A stretch of 64,000 nt of DNA, from positions 1 through 64,000 of the forward strand of contig JAIYAC010000026.1 of NCBI GenBank assembly GCA_027489245.1. The letters run 5' to 3'. Made by a program: the position numbers and the translations under genes. The notes beneath the pieces were generated by a model. The model was given only the letters and a program-made list of their open reading frames with translations. It made no database searches and had not been told where the DNA came from. This document shows positions 51,233 through 62,852 of the stretch, piece by piece (within the stretch, counting starts at the first letter, position 1; every line of letters begins with the position of its first letter). This DNA is from Neisseriaceae bacterium. Lineage in GTDB: Bacteria > Pseudomonadota > Gammaproteobacteria > Burkholderiales > Chromobacteriaceae.

Positions 51233-52195
51233 TTACAAGGCAAACAACTCGCGCTGGTGGCACACGGCGGTACCCAGCTTGGCCACCACGATACCGGCGG
51301 CGGCGTTGGCCAGGCGCATGGCCAGCGGCATGGCCAGCTCTGCGGCCAACATCAGGCCCAGGGTACCGATAACGGTGTCCCCCGCGCCGGAGACGTCGTA
51401 TACCTCTTGCGCCAGCGTGGGCTCGTGCACGGCGCCCGCTTCACGGTACAACGTCATGCCCTCTTCGCTGCGTGTCACAAGCAGCGCGTCCAGCTGCAGC
51501 TGGACGCGTAGCGCCTGCGCTTTGGCGGCTAGCTGTTCGTCGTTCTGCCAGCTACCGGCTACCTGCTTGAACTCGCTGCGGTTAGGCGTGAGCAGCGTGG
51601 CGCCGGCGTACTTGCTGTAATCGTCGCCTTTGGGGTCGATCAGCACCGGTTTGCCGGCGGCACGCGCCAGTTCGATCATGCGGCTTACATGGGTAAGGCC
51701 GCCTTTGCCGTAGTCGGACAGGATCACCACGTCGTGCGCGGCCACAATGGCGGCGTAGTCGTCCAGCTTGTCGGCCAGAATTTCGTGGCTGGGCGCATCT
51801 TCGAAATCCAGGCGGATCAGCTGCTGCTGCCGCGCCACCACGCGCAATTTGATGGTGGTGGAAATACCGGGGTCGCGCTTGAACGACGGGGTAATGCCGT
51901 CGCTTTCCATCAGCCGTGTCAGCGCGGTGGCGGCTTCGTCGTCGCCCACCACGGACAGGATGGTGGCCTTGCCGCCCAGGCTGGCGATATTGCGCGCCAC
52001 GTTGGCCGCACCACCGGCACGCTCTTCCATGCGGGCGATCTTGGCCACCGGCACCGGGGCTTCGGGCGAGATGCGCGATACGTCGCCAAACCAGTAGCGG
52101 TCCAGCATCACATCGCCTACTACCAGCACACGGCTATTGGCCAGGCGGCGGGTCAGGTCTTCCGGGCTCAGGCCCAGCTGTTGCATCAGGGTCAT
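51233..52195 (-). CDS. D-glycero-beta-D-manno-heptose-7-phosphate kinase (RfaE1/HldA-type, kinase domain only)
   Basis: VLVVGDVMLDRYWFGDVSRISPEAPVPV, GGAANVARNIASLGG, DVSGAGDTVIGTLGLM. Confidence 0.93.
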   Translation of the reverse strand: MTLMQQLGLSPEDLTRRLANSRVLVVGDVMLDRYWFGDVSRISPEAPVPVAKIARMEERAGGAANVARNIASLGGKATILSVVGDDEAATALTRLMESDGITPSFKRDPGISTTIKLRVVARQQQLIRLDFEDAPSHEILADKLDDYAAIVAAHDVVILSDYGKGGLTHVSRMIELARAAGKPVLIDPKGDDYSKYAGATLLTPNRSEFKQVAGSWQNDEQLAAKAQALRVQLQLDALLVTRSEEGMTLYREAGAVHEPTLAQEVYDVSGAGDTVIGTLGLMLAAELAMPLAMRLANAAAGIVVAKLGTAVCHQRELFAL

Positions 52196-52208
52196 GGGCT
52201 ACCTCGGC

Positions 52209-52955
52209 TCAGGCCAGGCTGGCCTGGTAGGCCTGGATATCGGCGTTGATCTTGTTCAGCACCATCAGCGGGTCGTCGGCGCGGGTAATGGGGCGGCCGA
52301 TGACCAGGTAGTCGGAACCGGCTTGCAGCGCGGCGACCGGCGTCATCACGCGGCGCTGGTCGTCAGCGGCGCTGTCGGCCAGGCGGATGCCCGGCGTCAC
52401 CAGCTTGAAGTCCTGGCCCAGCTCGGCTTTCAGTACGCCGGCTTCCTGCGCCGAGCACACTACACCATCCAGACCGCTATCGCGGGTGAGGCGCGCCAGG
52501 CGCAGCACGTGCTCTTGCGGCGGCACGGTAATGCCGATTTCCAGCAGGTCGGCAGCGTCCATGCTGGTAAGCACGGTCACGGCAATCAGCAGCGGGCGCT
52601 GGCTGTACTGTGCCAGCGCGTCGGCCGAGGCTTCCATCATGCGGCGGCCGCCACTGGCGTGCACGTTCACCATCCACACCCCGGCTTCGGCGGCCATTTT
52701 GCAGGCGTGCGCTACGGTATTGGGAATGTCGTGGAATTTCAGGTCCAGAAACACCTGGAAGCCGCGTGCGGCCAACTGCTCCAGCAGCTGCGGGCCGGCG
52801 GCGGTAAACAGTTCTTTGCCTACCTTGAGGCGGCACTGCGAGGGGTCCAGACGGGAAGCAAAGGCCAGTGCGGCGTCTGCGGTGGCAAAATCCAGCGCCA
52901 CCAGTACCGGCGAATTAACGTTGGCCGCAAAGCCATGTGCCATTAACGGGTTCAT
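52209..52955 (-). CDS. pyrF: Orotidine 5'-phosphate decarboxylase
   Basis: [42 protein letters not shown]. Confidence 0.95.
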   Translation of the reverse strand: MNPLMAHGFAANVNSPVLVALDFATADAALAFASRLDPSQCRLKVGKELFTAAGPQLLEQLAARGFQVFLDLKFHDIPNTVAHACKMAAEAGVWMVNVHASGGRRMMEASADALAQYSQRPLLIAVTVLTSMDAADLLEIGITVPPQEHVLRLARLTRDSGLDGVVCSAQEAGVLKAELGQDFKLVTPGIRLADSAADDQRRVMTPVAALQAGSDYLVIGRPITRADDPLMVLNKINADIQAYQASLA

Positions 52956-52986
52956 GTTTTCCTGTCTTTCTTGTCGCGTATTCGGT

Positions 52987-54150
52987 TCAGTGGTTTTCGG
53001 AGCGGTTAGGCGTAAAGCTTTCCCACTCGCCGCAGGCGGGGCAATGCCAGAAGAAAGCCCGCGAGCGGAAGTTGCAGCGTTTGCAACGGTGTACGGTCAG
53101 GCGCTGTGCGTGCTTCATGATCAGCGCACGCGCCACTTCGGCGTCCAGGCGGCCTTCGGTGCTGAGCTCGTCCATCTGCGATTCCACCAGGCGGTAAACG
53201 CCCAGCAGGCTGGGGCGTGCATGCACTGCTTCGCGGGCGGCTTCCAGCGCACGGGCTTCGCCTTCGTAGGTGGCCACCTTCTGGTACAAGAGGTCGGTGA
53301 GTTCCAGCTGCGAGAAGGTGCGCTGATAGCCGCGCAGCAGGGCTATGCCTTCCTGCGGCTTGCCCAGCGCCTCGTAGGCGTCAAACAGGCGCTCGGCCAC
53401 CATGGCCAGGTATTCGTAGTTTTGCTTTTCGATGGCTTGCCACGCGGCAATAGCGGCCTCGTGCTGGCCCTGTGCGGTTTCGATATCGCCCAGCAAAATA
53501 CTGGCACGCACGCATTTACGGTTGGCCGCAAAGGCATTTTTCACCGCTTCGCGTGCCTTGTCGAAATCAGACTGGTACAGCGCGCCCTGGGCCAGCTCGC
53601 AGTAGAACTGCGCCACTTCGTGCTGGAAGCTGTGGGCATCGCTACGCAGCTCCAGCGCGGTGGCAATGGCCTTGGCCCAGTCGCGGTCTTGCTGGTAGAT
53701 GGACAGCAGCTGCTCGCGCGCGGCGCGGCCCATGGTCTGGCTATCCAGCAGCTTCAGCAGGATTTCTTCGGCACGGTCTACCAGGCCTGCCTTGTGAAAG
53801 TCTTGCGACAGCTCGAAGCGCACCAGCGCCTTTTGCTCGCGCGTCAGGTCGGGCAGCTCCAGCACCTGCTGGTGCAGGCGGATGGCGCGGTCATTTTCGC
53901 CACGGCGGCGGTACAGTTTGCCCAGGCTGAGCTGCACTTCCAGCGCGTGCGGGTGGGCTCGTGCCACCTCGGACAGCGAACGGGCCGCTACGTCGGTCTG
54001 GTCATCTACCAGCGCATCCAGGCCTTTATAAAAACCGGCAGGTACTTCACGCGCCTGCTTCAGCACTGCACGCATGTCTACGCGTGCGGCCAACCACCCC
54101 AGGCCAAAAAAAGCCGGGAACAGTAACAGCCACCACAAATCGATATCCAA
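52987..54150 (-). CDS. lapB: Lipopolysaccharide assembly protein LapB (YciM)
   Basis: TPR protein with N-terminal anchor and C-terminal rubredoxin-like CKRCNF...[10 protein letters not shown]; next to lapA. Confidence 0.92.
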   Translation of the reverse strand: MDIDLWWLLLFPAFFGLGWLAARVDMRAVLKQAREVPAGFYKGLDALVDDQTDVAARSLSEVARAHPHALEVQLSLGKLYRRRGENDRAIRLHQQVLELPDLTREQKALVRFELSQDFHKAGLVDRAEEILLKLLDSQTMGRAAREQLLSIYQQDRDWAKAIATALELRSDAHSFQHEVAQFYCELAQGALYQSDFDKAREAVKNAFAANRKCVRASILLGDIETAQGQHEAAIAAWQAIEKQNYEYLAMVAERLFDAYEALGKPQEGIALLRGYQRTFSQLELTDLLYQKVATYEGEARALEAAREAVHARPSLLGVYRLVESQMDELSTEGRLDAEVARALIMKHAQRLTVHRCKRCNFRSRAFFWHCPACGEWESFTPNRSENH

Positions 54151-54181
54151 AATTCAACCTCGGAGCAAAAAACAGGATGGC

Positions 54182-54487
54182 CTAGTCGGCCAGGGCGTCG
54201 CTGGGGTCTACCACCACCTTGCTGCCCTGACGGGAGCGCAGCTCTTTCTTGAGCTGCGACAGCTCGCGGCGTACGCGCAGGGAATAGGCAAAGGTGGCCA
54301 CCAGGCCAATGAGGGCGCCGGCTACAAAGAAAATCAGCAGCAGCAGAATGAGCGGGGCTTGCCAGCTCTGGCCAAAGAACAGCTTGAATTCCACCACGGC
54401 GCTGTTTTGCACCGTCACGGCAATCAGCAATACCAGTACGAGCAGCTCAAACAAGCGGAAGAGATAACGCATCAGGGGCTTTCGCAT
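54182..54487 (-). CDS. lapA: LapA family protein (DUF1049)
   Basis: Two TM helices; adjacent to lapB. Confidence 0.88.
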   Translation of the reverse strand: MRKPLMRYLFRLFELLVLVLLIAVTVQNSAVVEFKLFFGQSWQAPLILLLLIFFVAGALIGLVATFAYSLRVRRELSQLKKELRSRQGSKVVVDPSDALAD

Positions 54488-54545
54488 CGTCGCAATGCTG
54501 CAAGTTTAAACGAAAGCGACACCCCTCCCAAGTAAAGCGCAGATA

Positions 54546-54577
54546 AAAAAAGCGCCGCAGACAAGCTGCGGCGCTTT
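54546..54577 (-). terminator. Intrinsic terminator of ihfB
   Basis: AAAGCGCCGCAG...CTGCGGCGCTTTTTTT on - strand. Confidence 0.9.
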
Positions 54578-54596
54578 GGGACAGGCAAAAAACTGC

Positions 54597-54899
54597 TTAG
54601 TCGTTCGAACCGGTCAGATCAACCCGCTCTCTCAGTTCTTTACCTGCCTTGAAGTGAGGCACGTATTTCTCAGGAACGACAACGCTGGAGCCAGACTTGG
54701 GATTGCGGCCCATCCGCGGCGGACGGTAGTTCAGGTCGAAGCTACCGAAACCGCGGATTTCGATCCGCTGCCCTTTTGCCAAGCTGCTGGCCATTGCATC
54801 CAGAATGGTTTTAACAGCCAGCTCAGCATCTTTGGCGACCAACTGAGGATAACGCTCGGCAAGCCTCGCTATAAGCTCAGATTTGGTCATGTCCATCAC
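54597..54899 (-). CDS. ihfB: Integration host factor subunit beta
   Basis: [43 protein letters not shown]. Confidence 0.96.
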   Translation of the reverse strand: MMDMTKSELIARLAERYPQLVAKDAELAVKTILDAMASSLAKGQRIEIRGFGSFDLNYRPPRMGRNPKSGSSVVVPEKYVPHFKAGKELRERVDLTGSND

Positions 54900-56597
54900 T
54901 TATTCGTTGCCGCCGGACAGTTTAGCCTTCAGCAGCGCGCCCAGGCTGGTGGTACCAGCGGAAACGTTGGAGTCGCCAGCGCCGATAGCGGACATGGCTG
55001 CTTTCTCTTCCTGTGCGTCCTTGGCTTTGATAGACAGGCTGATAGCGCGGGACTTGCGATCAACAGCAATGATCACAGCCTCAACTTCGTCGCCTTCTTT
55101 CAGAACCGAGCGAGCGTCTTCAACGCGGTCGCGGGACAGTTCGGAAGCACGCAGGTAGCCTTCAACGTCGGTATCCAGAGTCACGGCGGCGCCTTTGGCG
55201 TCAACGGTCTTCACGGTACCTTTAACCAGCGCGCCTTTGTCGTTCATGGCTACGTAGTTGTTGAACGGATCGCCTTCCAGCTGTTTGATGCCCAGGGAGA
55301 TGCGCTCTTTTTCCACGTCGATGGACAGAACGATGGCTTCAACCTCGTCACCCTTCTTGAACTTGCGCACAGCGTCTTCGCCGGTTTCGTTCCAGGACAG
55401 GTCGGACAGGTGTACCAGGCCGTCGATACCGCCAGGCAGGCCAACGAACACGCCGAAATCGGTGATCGACTTGATCGCGCCTTTCAGCTTGTCGCCTTTC
55501 TTGAAGTTGTCAGCGAACTCGTTCCATGGGTTAGCCTGGCACTGTTTCATGCCCAGGCTGATACGACGACGGTCTTCGTCGATTTCCAGGATCATCACTT
55601 CTACTTCGTCGCCAACCTGAACAACCTTGGACGGGTGTACGTTCTTGTTGGTCCAGTCCATTTCGGACACGTGTACCAGGCCTTCGATGCCTTGTTCGAT
55701 TTCCACGAACGCGCCGTAGTCGGTCAGGTTGGTTACCTTGCCGAACAGACGGGTGCCGGACGGGTAACGACGGGACAGGCCCACCCACGGATCTTCGCCC
55801 AGTTGCTTCAGGCCCAGGGATACGCGGTTTTTCTCCTGATCGAACTTCAGGACTTTGGCTTCTACTTCGTCGCCAACTGCCAGAACTTCGGACGGGTGCT
55901 TAACACGGCGCCATGCCAGGTCGGTAATGTGCAGCAGACCATCGATACCGCCCAGGTCAACGAACGCACCGTAGTCGGTGATGTTCTTGACGATACCTTT
56001 GATGATGGCACCTTCACGCAGGGTTTCCAGCAGCGCTTTGCGCTCTTCGCCCAGGGTTTCTTCCAGAACAGCGCGACGGGAAACAACAACGTTGTTACGC
56101 TTGCGGTCCAGTTTGATAACCTTGAACTCAACTTCTTTGCCTTCGTACGGGGTGGTGTCTTTCACCGGACGTACGTCAACCAGGGAACCCGGCAGGAAGG
56201 CGCGGATGCCGTTAACCATAACGGTCAGGCCACCTTTGACTTTGCCGCTGATAACGCCGGACAGGATCTTGCCAGCTTCCAGAGCCTCTTCCAGGTCAAC
56301 CCATGCAGCCAGACGTTTGGCTTTTTCACGGGAGAGCTTGGTTTCGCCAAAGCCGTTTTCCAGGGAGTCGATCGCAACAGTAACGAAATCGCCGATAGCA
56401 ACTTCAACTTGGCCGTTGTCGTTCTTGAACTCTTCAACCGGGATCAGGGATTCGGACTTCAGACCGGCGTTAACAGTCACGAAGTTGGAATCGATGCCAA
56501 CGACTTCAGCGGTGATTACTTCACCAGCACGCATTTCTTGCAGAGCCAGGCTCTCTTCGAACAGGGCGGCGAAGCTATCCATAACGAGGGTAGTCAT
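54900..56597 (-). CDS. rpsA: 30S ribosomal protein S1
   Basis: Repeated S1 domains ([24 protein letters not shown] etc.). Confidence 0.98.
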   Translation of the reverse strand: MTTLVMDSFAALFEESLALQEMRAGEVITAEVVGIDSNFVTVNAGLKSESLIPVEEFKNDNGQVEVAIGDFVTVAIDSLENGFGETKLSREKAKRLAAWVDLEEALEAGKILSGVISGKVKGGLTVMVNGIRAFLPGSLVDVRPVKDTTPYEGKEVEFKVIKLDRKRNNVVVSRRAVLEETLGEERKALLETLREGAIIKGIVKNITDYGAFVDLGGIDGLLHITDLAWRRVKHPSEVLAVGDEVEAKVLKFDQEKNRVSLGLKQLGEDPWVGLSRRYPSGTRLFGKVTNLTDYGAFVEIEQGIEGLVHVSEMDWTNKNVHPSKVVQVGDEVEVMILEIDEDRRRISLGMKQCQANPWNEFADNFKKGDKLKGAIKSITDFGVFVGLPGGIDGLVHLSDLSWNETGEDAVRKFKKGDEVEAIVLSIDVEKERISLGIKQLEGDPFNNYVAMNDKGALVKGTVKTVDAKGAAVTLDTDVEGYLRASELSRDRVEDARSVLKEGDEVEAVIIAVDRKSRAISLSIKAKDAQEEKAAMSAIGAGDSNVSAGTTSLGALLKAKLSGGNE

Positions 56598-56691
56598 CAG
56601 ATGTAACTCTCAGGCATGCCTTGCGTCACGCGGGGTTAGGTTTTTCATACGCCGTCAGCGCAAGGTATGACAGACGGCGGCTTACAAAAAA

Positions 56692-57366
56692 TTAATGGCC
56701 GGTGCCACGGGCCTTGTCGAACCACGACAGTACCTGCGCCACCGCTTGTTCGATGGTCAGGTCCGAGGTGTCCAGCAAGTGGGCATCCGGCTCTTGTCTT
56801 AGCGGGGCAACCGCCCGTGCCGCGTCGCGCGCGTCACGATCAGAAATGTCCAGCTGAATCTGAACGAGGTTAGCAGATTCCCCTTTTGCGATCAACTGCT
56901 TATAGCGCCTTTCGGCACGTACCAGCGCCGATGCCGTCAGAAAAACCTTCAATTCCGCCCGCGGAAACACTACCGAGCCCATATCGCGGCCGTCGGCTAC
57001 CAGGCCGGGCGGTACCAGAAAATCGCGCTGGCGAGTCAGCAGCGCAGCGCGCACGGCCGGCAACGCCGCCACTTTCGAGGCGCCCATGCCGATATCTTCG
57101 GCACGGATGGCCGCGCTGACATCGGCCTCGCCCAGCCAGGTTTTGCCGTCGTGAAACGCCGCCGGCAGCTGTGCGGCCAGTCGTGCCACGTTTTGTTCGT
57201 CTTCCCAGCTTACGCCTTCGCGCAGCGCGTACAGCGCCGTAAGGCGGTACAGCGCGCCGGAATCCAGATAATGCAGCCCAAGCTGCTGTGCCACCAGGGC
57301 AGCCACCGTGCCCTTGCCGGAAGCGGAAGGGCCGTCGATGGTAATGACAGGTTTGAGCGTAGGCAT
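56692..57366 (-). CDS. cmk: Cytidylate kinase
   Basis: VITIDGPSASGKGTVAALVAQQLGLHYLDSGALYR. Confidence 0.97.
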   Translation of the reverse strand: MPTLKPVITIDGPSASGKGTVAALVAQQLGLHYLDSGALYRLTALYALREGVSWEDEQNVARLAAQLPAAFHDGKTWLGEADVSAAIRAEDIGMGASKVAALPAVRAALLTRQRDFLVPPGLVADGRDMGSVVFPRAELKVFLTASALVRAERRYKQLIAKGESANLVQIQLDISDRDARDAARAVAPLRQEPDAHLLDTSDLTIEQAVAQVLSWFDKARGTGH

Positions 57367-57511
57367 GGCGAAGACCTTGAATCAAAACCGGCAATTGTAG
57401 CGCAAGCAGTACAAAAAGAGAGCGTTTGCGTGGCGGCGCACAATACAGGTACAGTCGTTGCCGAGATCACCCGGCGGGGCACAGCCCTGCAGCAAAACAG
57501 ACAAGAACATC

Positions 57512-58804
57512 ATGGAACAACTACACCTACAAGCTATCGGCCCGCTGGCCGGCACCATCAAACTGCCCGGTTCCAAGAGCATTTCCAACCGCACCCTGCT
57601 GCTGGCGGCACTGGCCGAAGGCAGCACGCTGGTGCGCGACCTGCTGGACTCCGACGACATCCGCCGCATGCTGGAAGCGCTGGCCACGCTGGGCGTGCGC
57701 GTAGAACAGCAAGGCGACAGCCGCGACTTTCTGGTGCACGGCACCGCGGGTGCCTTCAGTGTCAAAGACGCCGACCTGTTTCTGGGTAACGCCGGCACCG
57801 CATTTCGCCCGCTGACCGCCGCACTGGCGCTGATGCAGGGCCGCTACCACCTGCACGGCGTGCCGCGCATGCACGAACGCCCCATCGGCGACCTGGTCGA
57901 CGCGCTGCGCGTGGCCGGTGCCGACATCGACTACCTGGGCAACGACGGCTACCCGCCGCTGCAGATCAAGCCGGCCAGCCTGAACGCCGGCCAGGTCATT
58001 CCGGTAAAAGGCAATGTGTCCAGCCAGTTTCTGACTGCCCTGCTGATGGCGCTGCCGCTCACCGGCGAGGATGTGACCATCGAAGTGGTGGGCGAGCTGA
58101 TTTCCAAACCGTATATTGAAATCACCCTGAACCTGATGGCACGCTTTGGCGTACAAGTGCAGCGTGACGGCTGGCAGCGTTTCACCATCGCCCGCGGCCA
58201 ACGTTACATCAGCCCTGGCGAAATCCACGTGGAAGGCGACGCCTCCAGCGCGTCCTACTTCCTGGCAGCCGGTGCGCTGGCCGGCGGCCCGGTACGCGTG
58301 GAAGGGGTTGGCCGCAGCAGCATTCAGGGCGACGTGAAGTTTGCCGACGCGCTGGCGCTGATGGGTGCCGAGATCACCCTGGGCGACAACTGGATCGAAG
58401 CACGCGCCCCTGCAGGCGGCCTGCAGGCTATCGACGTGGACCTGAACCACATCCCCGACGCCGCCATGACCATCGCCGTGGCCGCGCTGGCCGCCAAGGG
58501 CACCACTACCATCCGCAATGTGGAAAGCTGGCGCGTGAAAGAAACCGACCGCCTGGCCGCCATGGCCACCGAGCTGCGCAAGGTCGGCGCCAGCGTGGTG
58601 GAAACGCAGGACAGCATCAGCATCACCCCGCCGGCGCAGCTGATTGCCAACGCCGAAATCGACACCTACGACGACCACCGCATGGCGATGTGCTTCTCGC
58701 TGGTGGCGCTGCTGGGTACGCCGGTGGTGATTAACGACCCGAACTGCGTAGCCAAGACCTTCCCCGACTACTTCGAGGTACTGGGCAAGCTGGCCGCAGG
58801 CTAG
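57512..58804 (+). CDS. aroA: 3-phosphoshikimate 1-carboxyvinyltransferase
   Basis: [49 protein letters not shown]. Confidence 0.97.
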   Translation: MEQLHLQAIGPLAGTIKLPGSKSISNRTLLLAALAEGSTLVRDLLDSDDIRRMLEALATLGVRVEQQGDSRDFLVHGTAGAFSVKDADLFLGNAGTAFRPLTAALALMQGRYHLHGVPRMHERPIGDLVDALRVAGADIDYLGNDGYPPLQIKPASLNAGQVIPVKGNVSSQFLTALLMALPLTGEDVTIEVVGELISKPYIEITLNLMARFGVQVQRDGWQRFTIARGQRYISPGEIHVEGDASSASYFLAAGALAGGPVRVEGVGRSSIQGDVKFADALALMGAEITLGDNWIEARAPAGGLQAIDVDLNHIPDAAMTIAVAALAAKGTTTIRNVESWRVKETDRLAAMATELRKVGASVVETQDSISITPPAQLIANAEIDTYDDHRMAMCFSLVALLGTPVVINDPNCVAKTFPDYFEVLGKLAAG

Positions 58805-58824
58805 GCACCACACCGCCCAAGACA

Positions 58825-58855
58825 AAACCGCTGCCGCCACGCAGCGGTTTTTTTA
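58825..58855 (+). terminator. Intrinsic terminator of aroA
   Basis: AAAACCGCTGCCGCCACGCAGCGGTTTTTTTA. Confidence 0.9.
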
Positions 58856-58924
58856 TGCATGGTGGCTTGCCAGCACATAGCCAAAAACACAAAATATGCC
58901 ACTCTAAAAACAACAAGGCACAAG

Positions 58925-59368
58925 ATGATGAGCAACCCGTTTGAGCAGCGCCGTGACTTCATGCAGCGCTTCGACATGGCCGTGCCGGCGCAGCCGCAGT
59001 ACCAGCCGCAGGCGCTGGCCATGTGGCAAACCATGCTGCAGGAGGAGTGGCAGGAGTTCAGCAGCGCGCTGGCCGACTATCAGGCCATGCCGCAAGCGGA
59101 TGCCGCCACGCAGCAGCAATTACAGGCCGAGTTGGCCGCAGAAGGCGTGGACGTGCTGAATGTGCTGTGCGGGCTGTTGCTGTCGCAGGGCTTGCCGCTG
59201 CAGGCGATGTTCGACGCCATCCATGCGGCCAACCTGGCCAAGTGCGCGGGCGGCCAGGTGCTGCGCCGCGCCGATGGCAAGATCCTGAAACCGGCCGGCT
59301 GGCAGCCGGCCGACAAACTGGGCGTGATCCGCGCCGCCGCCAGCCGCCTGGACGGCACGCAGTCGTAA
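58925..59368 (+). CDS. MazG-like/phosphoribosyl-ATP pyrophosphohydrolase-like protein
   Basis: MWQTMLQEEWQEFSSAL, EGVDVLNVLCGLLLSQGLPL, IHAANLAK. Confidence 0.7.
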   Translation: MMSNPFEQRRDFMQRFDMAVPAQPQYQPQALAMWQTMLQEEWQEFSSALADYQAMPQADAATQQQLQAELAAEGVDVLNVLCGLLLSQGLPLQAMFDAIHAANLAKCAGGQVLRRADGKILKPAGWQPADKLGVIRAAASRLDGTQS

Positions 59369-59382
59369 CAGAAGACGGCGGC

Positions 59383-59841
59383 TTAGCGGCGTGTTGCGGC
59401 CAACCTTTGCAGCAGCTTGTCCAGCTGGGCGCCAAAGGCCTGGCGGTCGCGCTGGCTGAACGCCGCCGGGCCGCCGGTTTGTACGCCGCTATCGCGCAGC
59501 TCGGTCATGAAATTACGCAGCGCCAGCGCCTCGCGGATGGTGGCGTCGCTGTACAGCTCGCCGCGCGGGTTCAGCGCCAGCGCGCCCTTGGCCACCACCT
59601 GCGCGGCCAGCGGAATATCAGCGGTGACGACGATGTCGCCCGGCTGCGCCTGCTGGGCGATGTGGTTATCGGCTACGTCGAAACCGGCTGGCACCTGCAC
59701 GGCACGGATATGTGGCGATGGCGGCACGCGCAGCAGCTGGTTGGCCACCAGCACGGTAGCGGTAGCGGTGCGGTCGGCCGCGCGAAACAGGATATCCTTG
59801 ATGACCGCCGGACAGGCGTCGGCGTCTACCCAGATCGTCAT
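59383..59841 (-). CDS. UPF0178/DUF188 (YaiI/YqxD) family protein
   Basis: [54 protein letters not shown]. Confidence 0.93.
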   Translation of the reverse strand: MTIWVDADACPAVIKDILFRAADRTATATVLVANQLLRVPPSPHIRAVQVPAGFDVADNHIAQQAQPGDIVVTADIPLAAQVVAKGALALNPRGELYSDATIREALALRNFMTELRDSGVQTGGPAAFSQRDRQAFGAQLDKLLQRLAATRR

Positions 59842-60743
59842 GCGTTGCCCCGGTTGAAGTGTTGTTGCCATTGCTGGCGGGCTTCGCGGGCGCGCTCGAA
59901 ACGCGTGGTCATGGCCTCCGCGTCGCCTGCCAGCAGCTCCTGGCGCAGTGCGGCCAAGGTTGCCTGGAAGGCATCCAGCTCGGCCAGCAGTGCGTCACGG
60001 TTGGCCAGCGCGATGTCGCGCCACATCTCAGGGTGGCTGCCGGCAATGCGGGTAAAGTCGCGAAAGCCGGTGGCGGCAAAATCGAAACAGCGCGCCGCAT
60101 CGGCTTTGGCCACGATGGTGTCTACGTAGGCAAAGGCCAGCAGGTGCGGCAGGTGGCTCACAGTGGCAAACACCGCGTCGTGCTCGGCGGCGCTCATCTC
60201 GTACACACGGGCGCCGCAGGCTTGCCACAGCGCGCGCACCAGGGCGGCGGCGGCAGGGCGGGTTTCCGGCAGCGGGGTGACAACGATGCGGCGGTTATCG
60301 TACAGGCCGTACTGGGCAGCGGCAGCGCCAGACAAGTCGGAGCCGGCAATCGGGTGCGCCGGTACGCAGCTGGCCAGGTGGGCTGGCAGGTGCTGGCGCA
60401 TCAGCGCCACCACGTCGCTTTTGGTGCTGCCGCCGTCGGTTACCACACAGTGTGGTGGCAGGTGTGGGGCGATGTCGGCAAACACTCGCGCCATCTGCCC
60501 CACCGGGGTGGCCACCAGCACCACGTCGGCGTGGCGTACCGCGTCGGCCGCGCTGTGGCTGGCCTCGTCTATCACGCCCAGCTCGATGGCACGCTGCAGG
60601 TTGGCCGCAGAGCGCCCTACGCCGATTACCTTTGCCACCCGCCCGGCACGGCGCAAGGCTAGCGCAAACGAGCCGCCAATCAGGCCCACGCCGATTACTA
60701 CCAGGGTCAATCCGCCCTCACCCGCCTGCATGCTATCGCCCAT
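59838..60743 (-). CDS. tyrA: Prephenate dehydrogenase
   Basis: [50 protein letters not shown]. Confidence 0.92.
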   Translation of the reverse strand: MGDSMQAGEGGLTLVVIGVGLIGGSFALALRRAGRVAKVIGVGRSAANLQRAIELGVIDEASHSAADAVRHADVVLVATPVGQMARVFADIAPHLPPHCVVTDGGSTKSDVVALMRQHLPAHLASCVPAHPIAGSDLSGAAAAQYGLYDNRRIVVTPLPETRPAAAALVRALWQACGARVYEMSAAEHDAVFATVSHLPHLLAFAYVDTIVAKADAARCFDFAATGFRDFTRIAGSHPEMWRDIALANRDALLAELDAFQATLAALRQELLAGDAEAMTTRFERAREARQQWQQHFNRGNA

Positions 60744-60801
60744 CACTGTCTGTTCAGAGCCGTTATCATAACCGCATTCGTGTGTACTCAAGGGAGCCAC
60801 C

Positions 60802-61098
60802 ATGCACTGTTCGCTGTATATCTATTACCGCGTCAATGGCAATTTCCTGCCATTTCAGCAAGCCTCGGCCAGGCTAATGGCAGAAGTTCATGAAAAATTG
60901 CGGATAACAGGCAGACTATTGCAACGTCGCGATGACGCACAAACCTGGATGGAAATCTACGAGCCGGTCACCGACGCCGCCGCGCTGCAGCAGCTGCTCG
61001 CCGAAGGGGTGGCCGGCGACCCGTGCTGGCAGGGTGTCAGCAGACACGAAGAATGGTTTGTACCGCTGCCTGCTGAAATGAGCCAACCGATAGCATAG
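60802..61098 (+). CDS. DUF4936-like protein
   Basis: LYIYYRV...WMEIYEPV, about 98 aa. Confidence 0.7.
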   Translation: MHCSLYIYYRVNGNFLPFQQASARLMAEVHEKLRITGRLLQRRDDAQTWMEIYEPVTDAAALQQLLAEGVAGDPCWQGVSRHEEWFVPLPAEMSQPIA

Positions 61099-61232
61099 CG
61101 CCTCAGCCCTGCCGCATGACAATAAACTAGACATTTAATATCAATAATTTACCTGCAAAATTTAATTTATTGCCAAGTTGAAATTGCCGCCGCCACTCCC
61201 TAGCCTGACTGTAAACACTCGGGGAGAAAAAC

Positions 61233-62852
61233 ATGTATCAGCTCTTCAGCATCCGGCAAAAGCTGCTGGCGGCCTTTGGCATCATCTTGCTACTGATGGC
61301 CATGATGGCCGCACTGGTCATGCAGAAGCTCAATGTGATCGAGCACGACCTGGAAGAAATCGTCGAGGATCTCAGCCCGGAAATGGTGCTGTCCGCCGAG
61401 CTGATGCAGCTCAGCATGGACAACGCGCTCCTGGCGCACCGGCGCCACCTGCAAGATAGCCCGGCACTACAGCAGCAAATGCAGCAGCACCGCCAGCAAA
61501 GCCTGGCGGCGCTGGACAAGCTGCAGCAGCTGGAACACAAGGATGCCGGCAAGCAGCAGCTACAGCAGCTGCAAGGCTTGCTGCAAGCCACGCACGCCAG
61601 CCAGCTGCAATTCGACCAGCTGCTGGCCAGCCACGATGCTGGCGCCGGCCAATGGCTGCTACAGCGGCTAGACCCGCAAACCGACACACTCGTCACGGCA
61701 CTCAAGCAGTTCATTGCCCTGCAACGTCAGACCATGCAGCGCGCCGAACAAGAAGCCATCACCAGCTACCACCAGGCCGAAACCACGCAGCTGATCGTGG
61801 GGCTGGCTTCCCTGCTGCTAGGCACGGCCATTGCCTGGCTGTTTGCCGGCAAGCTATCGGGCCACCTGCGCAGCCTGGTGCGCGAGACGCAACGCATTGC
61901 CGCGGGCGACCTGCGCCCGCGCACGCACCCCTTACCCGCCGCCAAACGCGACGAAACACTGCAGCTGGCACACGCCACGGACAGCATGCGCCAGCAGCTG
62001 GCCGATACGCTAGCCAGCATCCGCCAATCGTCGTTTGCCGTCAGCGATGCCTCGCACGAGCTGTCGAGCATGTCGGAACAAGTGGCCATCAGCGTACAGC
62101 GCCAGGCCGAAGCCACCGGGGAAGCCAGTGCCACGCTGGAAGAACTGACGGTCAGCATCAACCACGTATCGGACAATGCCGAAGAAGCCAACCAGCGCTC
62201 GCAGCAGGCCGGGCAGCAAGCCGGGCAAGGCGTGGCGGCCGTGCAGGCGTCACTGCAGCTGGTGCGCCAGGTTGGCCGCAGCGTGCAGCAAACCGGCCAG
62301 GCGCTGGGTGAGCTCACACGCGAGGTACAAGAGATCGACCGCATTGTGACCGTGATCCGCGAGGTAGCCGACCAGACCAACCTGCTGGCGCTGAATGCCA
62401 GCATCGAGGCCGCACGCGCGGGTGAAGCCGGGCGCGGCTTTGCCGTAGTGGCCGACGAGGTACGCAAGCTGGCCGAGCGCACCGCCACCGCCACGGGTGA
62501 CATCACCGGCATGATTGGCCGCATCCGCCAGGGCGTGCACGATGTAGAACACCAGATGGGTCAAAGCGAACAGCAAATGACACAAGCAGACCAGGCCACA
62601 CAGGGCAGCAGCCATACCATACAGGCGGCGCAGCAATTCAGCGCGCAGGCCAGCCAGGCAGTGGGCGGCATCAGTGCGGCGCTGGGCGAACAGCGCGGTG
62701 CCAGCCAGGTACTGGCCTGCAGCATGGAACAGGTGGCGCAGATGGCCGAGGAAAACAGCGCAACCGTAGAGGAGCTGGCTACCACGTCCAGCCAGCTGAG
62801 CGCGCTGGCCGACAGCATGCAGCAGATGGTGGCGCGCTTCCGGCTGGCCTGA
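61233..62852 (+). CDS. Methyl-accepting chemotaxis protein
   Basis: HAMP plus [47 protein letters not shown]. Confidence 0.95.
   Translation: MYQLFSIRQKLLAAFGIILLLMAMMAALVMQKLNVIEHDLEEIVEDLSPEMVLSAELMQLSMDNALLAHRRHLQDSPALQQQMQQHRQQSLAALDKLQQLEHKDAGKQQLQQLQGLLQATHASQLQFDQLLASHDAGAGQWLLQRLDPQTDTLVTALKQFIALQRQTMQRAEQEAITSYHQAETTQLIVGLASLLLGTAIAWLFAGKLSGHLRSLVRETQRIAAGDLRPRTHPLPAAKRDETLQLAHATDSMRQQLADTLASIRQSSFAVSDASHELSSMSEQVAISVQRQAEATGEASATLEELTVSINHVSDNAEEANQRSQQAGQQAGQGVAAVQASLQLVRQVGRSVQQTGQALGELTREVQEIDRIVTVIREVADQTNLLALNASIEAARAGEAGRGFAVVADEVRKLAERTATATGDITGMIGRIRQGVHDVEHQMGQSEQQMTQADQATQGSSHTIQAAQQFSAQASQAVGGISAALGEQRGASQVLACSMEQVAQMAEENSATVEELATTSSQLSALADSMQQMVARFRLA

Noticed and set aside
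54576-56606. 676-aa + strand ORF opposite rpsA and ihfB
   Set aside because: Both are unmistakable genes on the - strand; the antisense translation is an artefact of the repeated S1-domain codons.
56671-56680. Possible canonical Neisseria DUS (GCCGTCTGAA) in the cmk-rpsA gap
   Set aside because: Only 8 of 10 bases match (GCCGTCTGTC on the - strand); I saw no exact copy elsewhere, so the classical DUS is not used here.
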